DNA of 64,000 bases from the NCBI GenBank assembly GCA_020466095.1, contig CM035806.1, positions 93,737,554-93,801,553 of the forward strand. The letters are read 5' to 3'. The translations under genes were made by a program, and so were the position numbers. Origin of the DNA: Chlorops oryzae (Eukaryota > Arthropoda > Insecta > Diptera > Chloropidae). Under the pieces are notes generated by a model. That model did no database searches. It was given only the letters and a program-made list of their open reading frames with translations, and was not told where the DNA came from. Within the stretch, counting starts at the first letter, position 1. The number at the start of each line of letters is the position of its first letter. Positions 1-10,437 of this stretch are shown here, in pieces.

Positions 1-165
1 TACGAAGATCCCCATTACCCCACCTCTGTACATGAGAGAAACAACGACAACAACGAATCAAGGAGTACCTTAGTGAAAAATGCCTCATTTCGGTGGGTAC
101 CCAAAACCGTGTTGGTAACCCAAGACCATGGTGAAAAGATCCCGAGTGACACATATAGTTATATA
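1..165. other. No feature recognised
   Basis: I see no gene, inverted repeat or tandem structure here. It is ordinary non-coding sequence left of the first repeat. Confidence 0.5.
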
Positions 166-503
166 TGATGTTGCATTCGCGAATATTCGCATATTTCTGG
201 ACAATCGTATTCGCATTTGCGAATATTTGGCGAAAATTAACGTCCGAAAAATATAAAAAACCTATGGATGTTATATTTTTTTTTTGTAGATTGATGTGAT
301 ATGTGTATTGATTTGTAGAATTCAAAACAATATTTAAAAGTTATTCAAAAAAGGCTTGGAGAACAAAATTAATTTCCTTTTCCTTACGGAAACAGATTAA
401 TTAAATAACTTCTTTTTTTTGGATTTTTTGGAATTTAAAACTGAACATTTGCATTCGCAAATATCGGCGAATGTTTTAAAAACCACATTCGTTACATCAC
501 TAA
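166..503. repeat. Degenerate inverted-repeat element rich in gcgaatattcg
   Basis: The left side (tgatgttgcattcgcgaata) and the reverse complement of the right side (tagtgatgtaacgaatg...) share a diverged inverted end, and gcgaatattcg-like words recur in both arms. Ends reading TGATGTNNC...GAAT are common in old hAT-type MITEs, but no target duplication is visible, so the superfamily is a guess. Confidence 0.35.
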
Positions 504-1865
504 TGCTTACTATCCTCAAATTGAGCATAGTTTATGACTGGGACATAGTTTATGACAGATAAACTCACCAGCAAAAAACGTAACGGTTACATAACTCGTT
601 ACGTAACCGTTACAGCTACCTGATGTTGCGGTATTTTCTGCGTTACACGCTTATGGGTATCGGCAGAGTATTTAATATATAAAGAGCCGTCAATGTACTC
701 TATCGGCTCTCTTGGCATTTTCAATATGCTGGCCTCACATCACAAAGCGAATGCTGATTGACAAAAATCCGCAACGCGAGTGCGAGAAGCGTGTGTAAAC
801 GGACAATTAATGAATGAATTGTGCGTTTGCTTATGCGCAGAGAAAAAGGGATGGACAAATTTCTTATGCCCATGAGTATGCAAAGGCTCGAAGGCAACCT
901 TTTGACTTTTCATTCTTGAAAGTGTATTTTGGGTGATTGTCTTGTTGAATAAGCCAGTGTAAAACCATTTTTTCTTCAAAATTGGGAAGGACAATAGCTC
1001 CAAGGACATTTTGAACATGATATTTGGCGTTTATATTGCGCAGGATTTTAACAATCGGTCAAATTTCATTCCGCGAAAAACATCCCAAAACATAAATTTC
1101 CGGCCACCGTGCTTCACTGTCTTGGCAGCGAACTTTGTCTTGAATTCTTGCTTCGGATGATGTCTACCGTATTGCTTTTCCTTACCGTGATCAAACTTTT
1201 ATTTATGCTTTTAAAATTTCCTGAGTGTATCAGAGGTACTTTGTGCTTTATGTATAGGTATGTTCTTTAAGGTTAGCTAAGGTGAAACGTTACCTTATAG
1301 TGAAAGTAGCTATGGGTAGTTCTAGTTCGTTTTCGATCTGCGTAGTGGGAATAATGGGGTGTGCTACGTGAAAGTTCTCCTAATCAATTAGTCTTGGGTT
1401 TCAGTGTTTTTCTTTTGTCTACTACGATTTTCAAGCTGTGCTGAAAGTTTTTAAACGTTTGTAATCTCCCATTAGAAATGACGAGAGTCTCCCAAATAAA
1501 AGCAAAAGTTTTGCGTTCATCGAGCAGTTTTTTGATGGATTTTCTTAGCTTAGGCTTACAAATTTTGTTTCATCTCATTGTTCAGTTAAGATTAAAATTA
1601 TTTTATAACAATAGCAACTGAAAAATAAGCCAGCTTCATTTTTAAAGAATTACGACTATCCACTGCATGTTTTCAAAGCCAAATCTTTGCAATTTTCGTT
1701 TTGTTCTTATTTTTACGAACAGGCGTTTTTTGACTTCAAGCGGCAAATTTTCTCAAAAAAAAAAAAAAAAATTCAGACCTTCCAGACTGTCGTTACCTTC
1801 ATTTTTATCAACCTAATATCTGAGAATTTTTATAAAAACATGACTGTATATGGTACTAAATTTGA
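504..1865. other. 1.36 kb without a recognisable gene
   Basis: The only structure seen is an imperfect palindrome around positions 578-616 built from gtaacggttac-type words. The short open frames, including one of 92 codons on the minus strand (740-1018), match nothing I know and have no codon bias I would trust. Confidence 0.5.
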
Positions 1866-2600
1866 GGGGGTCTTCTCATTCAGCAACTTTTTTTTCGACT
1901 TTTTTTTTTTTTTGCATTTATTTATAGCTTGGGTAGTTGTGAATATGCCCCTAAAAGGATTTTTTGAAATTCGAAATAGTTTAGAGGATATAGCCTTCTT
2001 TGTCGAGCGAGATCTGCGCTAAAACGAGTAATTTTTGCGTTGCTTCAAACTTTAAACGCGTTTATCTCGAAATCACGTTTTTCGAACTGGCGGCCATGAT
2101 ATCTCCAGTTCAACTGAACCGATTTTCATGAAAAAAAGTGGAATCGACGCAGAATTGTCACCATTCTCGGGTGAACCTCGACCATAATTTTAAAAATTTT
2201 TTTACTATTTTTTTTTTTACACTAAACTACAAAAAAAAGCCCGAAATTGGAATTTTTTTTTGAATGGCCGCCATTTTGTCAAAAAAAAGTCACAAAATTA
2301 AGCTTGAGGTTCACCCGAGAATTACATCTATACTGATTATAACCCCGTTTTTTTCCATTTCGGACGCTCCGGAGACCCGGAATCGTGGCCGCCGTGACGG
2401 CACCTTTTTTTTCACCACCAACTTTGAAGTCTCATTACTTTTTGAATAGCCCACGTATCTAGGCAAAAAAAAAATTTTTATTTACTTTGAACCTTTTGTA
2501 ATACAATAAATAAAAAAAGTTTTCAATTATTCTTTGCGTTTTCAAATAAGAATTTTTTTAAAAAGGGTCCAAAAAACGGGTTTTCAATGAGAAGACCCCC
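1866..2600 (-). mobile_element. TTAA-flanked 735 bp nonautonomous element, copy 1
   Basis: The ends are inverted (GGGGGTCTTCTCATT...), flanked by TTGA on the left (mutated TTAA) and TTAA on the right. The interior carries the same landmarks as the copies at 32172-32908 and 56474-57204, in the opposite orientation: homopolymer runs, a 'ggcggccat' motif and 'cccgagaatggtgacaattc'. It has no long reading frame. TTAA target duplication points to a piggyBac-type or similar transposase acting in trans, although the terminal G-run is unlike classic piggyBac ends. Confidence 0.8.
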
Positions 2601-2720
2601 TTAAGGCCAGAGCAAGAATATTTCGCAATAGAATTCATGAAGAGTAAACTAAGGCCATATCCATACATGGTTCTATGTAAATGAATTTATTAGATCATAC
2701 AAAGAGAATGAAAATTATCT

Positions 2721-3556
2721 TGACCGGAAAAATATAGCAATAATTCTTTAAATGATCATGGTATAACAGAAACAGAAACGTATAAAACAATAGAAGTTCA
2801 GAACTTAGAACCATTTGACGATCTCAGCCTCTCGGATCTATGCGATCAAAAAATAGAAAAATACGGAAAGATGGATAGTGGATTTGATAATGCGTTAGAA
2901 GTCAAAGTAGATGAAAGTATTGAATGTACTTCATATGCAAGAAAGTTTAAAACACCTTCCGAGAAAGGTACTCATGATAAAATTACCCGTGAAGAAGTGA
3001 TAAGAAATAAATCACTAGTGAACCAAGGGTAGTCACATTTCAGCCAAAAGAAGTCTTCGCAGTAAAAAATTCCGACTTAATCAAAGTTTAGCTACACGTC
3101 ATAACGTACCAATATCAAGACAGCAGGTGTGCGTCCGAAGGTCCAAAGTGTTACCAATAACAGCGGACAGTCTATCGAAGACAAATATCTTCTACTTGTT
3201 CAACTAGACCTAGAATCCTTGGTATAACGAATTCAATAGCAAAGTCAGTTGCGTTAAAGCAGCTTCAAGGGAAGCTCAAAATAAATAGGCACAAATCGAA
3301 GAAAATAAGGAAAGTGAACAACAAAAAAAGTATGACAACACAGAAAAGTATTGCAAACACTAAGAAATAAGAAGAAGCCAAAACTTAAAACCCCGAAACA
3401 AATTTTGAATAAAAACGAAACTTTTATAAAAGAATTACATTATTTTTGTGGATTTAATAAAAGACAAATAAAGAATATTTCACCATACCGAAAGTGGCAT
3501 TCAACAATTGCAGATTTTTCAGATGACGCTTTAAATTTAGTGAGGAAAGGCATATA
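2721..3556 (+). pseudogene. Unassigned broken coding-like stretch
   Basis: Frame 2721-3031 encodes about 100 residues rich in D, E, K and S (for example EPFDDLSLSDLCDQKIEKYG) before a TAG. About 200 bp later another frame encodes a basic stretch (RPRILGITNSIAKSVALKQL), then a frame change in an A-rich run leads to a C-terminal-looking tail ending DDALNLVRKGI and a stop at 3555. Composition suggests real protein ancestry, but I recognise no family. It could be the remnant of a host exon or of a transposon gene. Confidence 0.35.
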
Positions 3557-3985
3557 GGTAGAAAGATAAATAAAAAAAAAACATTGAGAAATTTAATAAA
3601 ATAATTAAGGTTTAAAGATATTTAAAAATTTTGTTTCAACCCTCTATATTCATGCATTAAACAAAAAAGATTTAAAAAAATTTAGTTAAACGTTTTCAAG
3701 AATAGAAATTAGCAGTTTTAACATATTTTATAAAATTCTAATAATATCAAATTTTACCGCAGGTCTTACTAAAATCGAATGTTTTTATTTCTAGATTTGT
3801 CTTTCTATAGTTCTCATCCTCAGCTTCTCCACGGCTTTACACAAAAATACTTGAAGGAAATCCAGGTTAGTTTGATTCGTTTAATGGTTCTAAAGGTTTT
3901 CATCTGTAAATATCAACCTTCAGTCATCTATAAATAATTGGGCTTAATTTTACTTTAGTGATATATGGGGGATTTTGCTTAAATT
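3557..3985. other. No feature recognised
   Basis: AT-rich sequence with no gene or clear repeat end. Confidence 0.4.
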
Positions 3986-3989
3986 TGGC

Positions 3990-4200
3990 AAATAAACGTA
4001 AAACAGCCTCCTGAGTCCGAATATGCAATTCGTTTTTGGGGGTCACGTATGGTTTATAACATATCGTAATTTAAAGTTTGTATGAGAACACTATGGAAAT
4101 TGATTGACAGTAAAAGCGTAGCGGTACCAGACTTCACGTTTTGAAAAAATCTGACAATTGGTAGATTTAAGTAGTTGGTGTATGAAATATAGAATTAAAG
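3990..4200 (+). repeat. Left-arm fragment of the 24.5 kb TIR family
   Basis: Landmarks appear in the same order as at 24540-24760: 'cctgagtccgaat', 'gtttttgggggtc', 'aaagtttgtatga', and 'ttgaaaaaatct' followed by 'aattggtagattta'. Only the left arm is present, and it is cut on its right by the mini-me element starting at 4205. Confidence 0.6.
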
Positions 4201-4204
4201 CTTA

Positions 4205-5704
4205 TTATACCCGACACACTCTGTGTCGAGGGTATATTGCGTTTGTGTGGTTGTGTGTAACACCCAGAACCAGTCGAGATAGACCATACAAAATATATAT
4301 AGAAATGATCAGCGTCACCAGGAGATTCGATTTAGCCATGTCCGTCTGTCTGTTTGTCTGTCTGTCCGTCTGTTTGTATACAGTTTTCTTATCGAAGGAG
4401 TTGAGCTATCGTGAAGAAATTTGGTATGCGTGCTAACGGGGACATGAGTAAGAACAAGTTCGAGAATGGACCCGATCGGACCATTTTTGGGGGTACCTCC
4501 AGTACTAGGGTCTGTTACGAAAATCACAAAAGCTGCTCTAAAATCGAAATTTTTCAAGATATTTTAATGAAATTTGATATTTGATCATATTTAAAGGCCA
4601 GTAGTATTATTTCCAATAATTGAAAAAAGTGGGCGTGGCAGAAGGGCGGTTTTCGAAAATTGTCTCGTACAACCGAAATTCAAATGGGACTTGAACGAAA
4701 TTCGGCACTTACGCTTCCTTTGTAGCCTTAAACATCCTTCCAAAAAATTTCCTTGATCGGTCCATTTTTAAGGGTACCTCCAGTACTAGGGTCTGTCACA
4801 AAAATCCCAAAACTGCCTTAAAATCGGACTTTTTTAAAATATTTTAATGAAACTTAAAATTTGAGCGTATATTTAAGCCTCCGATTATAGTTCAACAAAA
4901 ATTGGAAAAGTGGGCGTGGCAAAGGGGCAGTTTTCATAAAGAAATCTATCAAAAGTCGGTATATGGGGCCCATTATGGTCTTAAACACCTCTTGATATTA
5001 AAAACAAGTAAGGGTGTTATAGTCAGGCGAGCCTGACCATAGAATACCCGACACAGACACACGTGTTCAAATAAATTTTAATATCAAGAGGTGTTTAAGG
5101 CCATATGGGGGCCCAATACACCGACTTTTGTTATATTTCTTTATGAAAACTGCCCCTCTGCCACGCCCACTTTTCCAATTTTTTGGAATTCTAATCGGAG
5201 GCTTAGATATACGCTCAAATCCTAAGTTTCATTGAAATATTTGGAAAAAGTCCGATTTTGAGGCAGTTTTGAGATTTTTGTGACAGACCCTAGTACTGGA
5301 GGTACCCTCAATAATGGACCGATCCAGGAAATTTTTTGGGAGAATGTTTATGGCTACAAAAGAAGCATAAGTGCCAACTTTCGTTCAAGTCCCATTTGAA
5401 GTTCGGGTGTAGGGGACCATTTTCGAAAAACGCCCTTCTGCCACGCCCACTTTTAAAATTTTTGGAAATCGTATTACTTGCCTTGAAACATGTTCAAATA
5501 TCAAATTTCATCAAAATATGTTGAAAAACTTCGAGTTTAGAGCAGTTTTTGTGATTTTCGTAACAGACCCTAGTACTGGAGGTACCCCTAAAAATGGTCC
5601 GATCGGGTCCATTCTCGAACTTGTTCTTACTCATGTCCCCGTGAGCACGCATACCAAATTTTGTCAAGATAGCTCAACTCCTTCGATAAGATAACTGTAT
5701 ACAG

Positions 5705-5739
<35 letters not shown>

Positions 5740-5955
5740 GACAGACGGACATGTCTAAATCGAATCTCCTGGTGACGCTGATCATTTCTATATACATTTT
5801 GTATGGTCTATCTCGACTGGTTCTGGGTGTTACACACAACCCAACAAACGCAATATACCCTCGACACAGAGTGTGTCGGGTATAATTATTTGAACATGTG
5901 TGTATGTGTCGGGTATTCTATTGTCAGGCTCGCCTGACTATAACACCCTTACTTG
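4205..5955 (+). mobile_element. Mini-me/HINE-type element, copy a, split by copy b
   Basis: This starts TTATACCCGACACACTCTG and contains the conserved dipteran core (gatcagcgtcaccaggag) followed by a (GTCT)n tract. It ends after a perfect hairpin (TCAGGC-TC-GCCTGA) with ACACCCTTACTTG at 5955. The body runs 4205-5004 and resumes at 5886-5955. The 881 bp between is a second copy of the family in inverted orientation. A (GTCY)n core, a 3' hairpin and no target duplication are features described for mini-me and Helentron-derived HINE elements. No protein is encoded. Confidence 0.8.
5005..5885 (-). mobile_element. Mini-me/HINE-type element, copy b, nested in copy a
   Basis: A complete copy on the minus strand: it begins with the reverse complement of the tail (CAAGTAAGGGTGTTATAG), contains the hairpin, and ends GTGTCGGGTATAA. 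Comparison with the copy at 21681-22583 gives the empty site 'gatattaaaaa|ttatt', so insertion was between A and T with no duplication, as for Helitron-type transposition. Confidence 0.85.
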
Positions 5956-6265
5956 TTTTATATATATTTAATGTGATTCGAATAAAAATATAACAAAAAT
6001 GGAAATCGGAAAAAAAAATGGAGAAAATAGGAAAAAAATTTAGAAAAATGGAAAAATAGAGAAAAAAAGGGGGGAAATATGGGGAAAAAATTGATACAAA
6101 TTCAGAAATAGAGGAAAAATGTCGAAATCAAAAAACAAAGAAAAAATAGAGAATAAATGGGGAAATTAAAAAAAAAAAGGAAACATAGAGAAAAATAAAA
6201 ACAAAAATTGAGGTTTTCCACAAGTAAAAAGTGAAATTTGTTTTCAAAAATTTTGTCCCAAATTC
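5956..6265. other. A-rich low-complexity stretch
   Basis: Many gaaaaa/ggaaaa words without fixed period and no reading frame. This looks like decayed purine-rich simple sequence. Confidence 0.5.
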
Positions 6266-6771
6266 ACTTTATGTGCTTTTCTGGGATTTTTGTTTTGTTG
6301 TTTTTACTTTATGTAAAATGACCCCCTGAGTCCAAATCTGCAAACCTTTTTTGGGGGTCGCGTCTAGTTTAGGAGATATCGCCTTTGAAATTTGCCCAAA
6401 ATCCCACAAATTTTTCATTTATTTTGAGGCTTACGTAGTTGGCACATTAACGACTGCGCATAACGCGGTGCTTCTCAATTGATTCTCTTAAAATGGGATA
6501 TCAGAATAATAGTTTACGCTACTGTGACTGGGGGGCTTCGCCTCCTACTCGCGTCGCTCCACTCCGCTTCACAACCCCGCCTTCTCCAGGTTTTTTTTTC
6601 TTATTAATTTTATTTCGAAATAATTTTGTTCTTCTCAAATTACGTATATTTTAGTATAATTTTATAGAAAGCAGTAAAAAACTGCAAATTTAAATTCTTT
6701 CATGCAATAAATTTCCTTTATTTAGCAGAATTCTTATTAAACTTCATATTGTTTCACATGTCGAACATTTA

Positions 6772-7239
6772 GGGCCAATATTACCAAGCATATTTAAAAA
6801 AAAATTTAAAATAAAAGTCCGCTTTTGGTTTTTACCATTCAAATAAAAAAAAAAATTTTTCAAATTTTAAATCACCTCGGCACTGCGTTTAAATATGATA
6901 TCAAATTTGAGTTAGATTTTCAAAAACCACCTGTTTGGAAAAATTCAAAGAAATAATTTTAAAAAAAAATGCAGTTTTGGAAATAACACAATACGATAGA
7001 CAGGAGTCACAGGGCAGCAATTTTGAGTACAAAACAATCGTTAAAATGACTCTTTATAAAATCCGTTTTTAAAAATAACGATCTAATCAGCTGTCATATG
7101 TACTCACAGCCCTGTAAGTAGACGGTGCTGCCGTAAATTTCGATTCTTAAAAAATTGCGATATTAAAAATGAAATTTATTTTAAAATATTTTTATTTTAA
7201 TTTAAAAAATTTTTTTAATATGCTTGGTAATTTTGGCCC
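6772..7239. mobile_element. PIF/Harbinger-type MITE (GGGCCAATATTACC family), copy 1
   Basis: The inverted ends GGGCCAATATTACCAAGCAT and, reversed, atgcttggtaattttggccc are flanked by direct TTA on both sides (6769-6771 and 7240-7242). A 3 bp TTA/TAA duplication and GG-starting ends are characteristic of PIF/Harbinger. The same family occurs at 12741 and 19476. Confidence 0.8.
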
Positions 7240-7340
7240 TTAAAAATGAAATCTCCCAATTTGTGGATTTAAAACATTAATACTGGCAGCGCTAAAAATA
7301 ATAAAAAATAGCTGTTTCCACAATGTTTAAAAACTTTAAG

Positions 7341-8290
7341 TACCCTGTAGTAAACGAGCGGTCAGTTTGCAAAATAGGACCCACCTTAGGTGAGACTGTT
7401 AGCAACTAGACCATAAAAACTATGGAGCACGTCTAACCTAAGGTCGACCTCTATAGGTCTCACCGCTGACTGTTCCGTAAGAGATCGAGGGGCGGTGAGT
7501 TCATTTTTTTTGTGTACTCTTGCTGTGCGCTTGTTGTTGTCTGCTTTAAGTTCGCATTCTGATCGACGTACCGTTAAGAGTTGATTAGCGTCGCTCAGCA
7601 ACCACGCAGGTCGGGGTTCGATCCCTGGCTCGTTTGGACATTTTTTTTTTTCTTCTCTATTGCCTAGAGCTTTTTTATGCTCATATTTCAATTAATTTTT
7701 TTTATTACTTAAGTTTGGGAAAAAAAATTTTTTTTCTTTAATATGTAAGTATTTTCTCATATTTAAAACTTTTTGTATAAGTATTTATTTTTCTATTGAA
7801 AATTTTTTTGCTATGAAAATTTCTATTTTATTTCACAACTTGAGCACCCAAAAACTCAAGTCAGCATTTTGATCAACATATTAAATTTCCTTGTTTAGCG
7901 TAATGGTTAAGACGCCAACTTACCAACTCAGAGATCAGCGGTTCGAGGTTCGTTCGAGACGAGAAAATTAAAAAAACATAACTAATGTTTAAACAAAAAT
8001 ATTTAAAAAATAAAAACAAAAAATAAATAAAATAAAAACAAGAAAAAAAATAAATTTAAAAAAATTAAAATTTTTTTCCCATAAATTAACAAAATCGTCA
8101 ATTGACCTCCAACTCACCCAAAACGTCTCACCATGGGTGAGTCTTACATGCACTATTCTCTTTCTAATGTAGGCCCCATGTTAAAGTGGTGAGTTGAATG
8201 CATGTAAGAGTAAATTATGTCGGGACTAGTTGTAGTCTTTTAGAGGTTAACCATAGGTGAGTAGGCGGTGAGTCTCAATTACTGCAGGGT
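7341..8290. repeat. Possible TIR element containing tRNA-like promoter boxes
   Basis: TACCCTGTAGTAA on the left matches TTACTGCAGGGTA on the right with one mismatch. Inside are two tRNA-like stretches on the + strand. Around 7565-7640 a 'ttagcgtc' A-box-like word is followed by a good B box (GGTTCGATCCC). Around 7893-7966 'tagcgtaatggttaagacgc' is followed by 'ggttcgaggttcg'. These resemble internal Pol III promoters of a tRNA-derived SINE. Neither folds into a credible functional tRNA by eye. Confidence 0.35.
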
Positions 8291-8344
8291 AGGTCTAACT
8301 GTCGACGTCGAAAAGCCTCTGCCGCTAATAAGAAATTCACCATT

Positions 8345-8460
8345 AGGCAGGCATACGAAATTCAACTCTTTCGAGAAATTCACCAAAAAGCTACCAACAA
8401 AAACCTTAAGCAGGAATAGGAAATTCAACTCTTTCGAGAAATTCACCACTATGATGCAAG
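8345..8460 (+). repeat. Two-copy 70 bp tandem repeat
   Basis: The word gaaattcaactctttcgaga, followed by aattcacca, occurs at about 8358 and again about 70 bp later. The stretch is open in one frame, but no protein family is recognised. Confidence 0.5.
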
Positions 8461-9160
8461 AATATTATCAAAGAAACACGGCGTCGGCTCGGTTTTTTAT
8501 ATTGCTTGAAGAGTTCATAATTGAAACTTTAATAAATGTTTTACGATATCTTTTTGCTTAATGTGCACAAATGTTGTCATTTTGTAATAAATTGACATAC
8601 ATATTTGACTACGGCTACGAATTTGATTGTACATAGAATTTAATATATTTGCTGAAACAATGTGATCAAAAAGTTATGTAGACAGGGTAGGACTAAAAAA
8701 TCAATTTATATTTCTCCTTGATATTGAATTTCCTTGATTAGTTTTTTGGTTTTCAAGCTTTTCATATCATTTTATGAGTTTGGTAGATATTTTATATGTA
8801 ATAAGCTCGAAAATCGCCCAAAGTTAAAAATAAAAGTGGCAATGCAATTCACCACAGCAGAGCTAAAGATTTCGCTGCCATAGCATGCTTCTCTTTTCCT
8901 CATGCTATATGCATATGTTGAAGCGGCGTAGCTCTAACACATTGCAGGGATTAGGAAGAAGAAGAGTTAGAACTATAGTCCTATATGGCTATAACTTCTA
9001 AACTAGACGGATTTCTCTTTCGGTCATTTTATGTCTAGTGGCAATCCCAGAAAAGCACATAAAGTAAATTTATGTCTAAATTTGTTCCGAGATTTTCGTT
9101 CTTTTTTTTTATTTTAATTTTAATGCATTTTCTTTACGTATAAAATTTATATTCCCTTAG

Positions 9161-10437
9161 GCCAAGAAGAGATTAGGGAGCTGGGTTATGCTTTCAATGC
9201 CGGTAAACCATTCGTGCCCATTGAATTTCGCATATTCGTGCTCATATTCGTGCTCAACCAAAATATTTTGAAGTGATTTGATAATTAGTCGATTAATTTC
9301 TATAATATTAAATTCATTCCTTGATCTATAGATGGCCAACTTCGCAAAGTTGATAAAGACACCAAGGATATCACCGATTTGCCCTTTCAATTCGATGTGT
9401 ATGGGAACGATCAAAAGAATCAAGAGCACTATGAGTTGCTTGCAGAGGTAAAGTGATCCTTTTCTTTTGCTATTTTGCTTGCATGGTGACGAAATGAATA
9501 CATATGGACATGTTATGAAAGGCTGTAAGATAAGTAGGTTGATCGGGTATTGTATGAAACTGGTAGTATTTTGGGATTTATGGGTCGAAACATATGAAAG
9601 GTCAACCATATGAATTTAAACATGGCACAGCCAGGACCTGGAGCCCCAGAACTGAGTGGTGAGGTTCTGTGGGAGTCTCACTGTGGCAGTTGGTATTTAA
9701 TGAAGGGGACATTGTCAATGACCACATTTGGAAGCGAAATTGGTACGCGTAATGCGACGCTCACGTTCGTTTTTACTGGGTGCCCAGGTTCGTTCCCAGG
9801 ATGTAAAGTCTTATATGCTGACTCAAAAAGTAGCTCTCTTTAACTGGCATGGAAAATTTTTGGTATGGACAGCGCCGGTTTTAGCACTTCCAGCGCCCTG
9901 GTGCCCCATTATATTCGTGCCCATCCTAAACGACGCTAATGGGTATGGGAAATGACTTTCAACTGTTTTCAAACTCATTGGACAAACATGTTAGGAGCTC
10001 CATTCCATTTATATGTATAGCTTCAACTATCAATTTTATATGTTCTATACAAGTGGCCCGCAGAGTATCTCTCGGTCGAATATGCTCCTTTAACGTACTA
10101 AGACGCTGATCCCTTGAGTGTCTATAGATTCTAACACCGTATATATGGTTAAGTCTATCTGATTTTTGCATAATATTTTAAAAACTGTTATAATTAGATA
10201 GACTCATAGTTGAATGATCAATAGGTTTTCATCATATTAATTTTCAATTTTTATGTTCGCCTATGCATCCATTCTCTATTACCTTTCAATTGCATTAATA
10301 AAAGGCTTTAATTCTTGTAGCAAATACCCGAAATTGTTTACGAATTGTTGGAGGATTGCGGACTAAAGCGAGCATATATTCCAGAAGGCACTCCGCAAGA
10401 AGATGCCACATTGATATTCACACAACCACACAACAAA
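9161..10437 (+). pseudogene. FAM172A/Arb2-domain gene, 5' exons of a broken copy
   Basis: Three exon-like blocks have consistent splice signals and phases. Block 9161-9202 encodes ...EEIRELGYAFNA and ends at a GT donor. Block 9332-9447 follows an AG and encodes DGQLRKVDKDTKDITDLPFQ and on to HYELLAE before gtaaag. Block 10321-about 10437 encodes QIPEIVYELLEDCGLKRAYI and on to EDATLIFTQP. The order and motifs match the N-terminal half of Arb2-domain proteins (FAM172A; I believe the fly relative is CG10038), an alpha/beta-hydrolase-like family linked to splicing and silencing. The exon with the IHGSG-type motif is missing, and retrotransposon sequence begins within or just after the third block. 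The gene is therefore broken here, although a functional paralogue elsewhere cannot be excluded. Confidence 0.75.

Larger units (their letters stand above)
6266..9065. mobile_element. TIR element of the 24.5 kb family with nested insertions
   Basis: A perfect 21 bp inverted terminal match (ACTTTATGTGCTTTTCTGGG and one more base) lies at 6266 and, reversed, at 9065. Inside the ends are diverged arms sharing 'aaaatgacc' and 'tctagtttaggagatat' with the element at 24499-25497. The interior is enlarged by the MITE at 6772-7239 and the element at 7341-8290. No transposase is encoded. Confidence 0.55.

Noticed and set aside
740..1018. 92-codon minus-strand frame
   Set aside because: No known motif, no splice or start support, and expected by chance in AT-rich DNA.
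4205..5955. Reading frames such as MSVCLFVCLSVCLYT and their minus-strand partners
   Set aside because: They are translations of the (GTCT)n/(GACA)n core of mini-me elements and recur at every copy.
7893..7966. Functional tRNA gene
   Set aside because: Promoter-like boxes are present, but the acceptor stem does not pair and the B box is imperfect.
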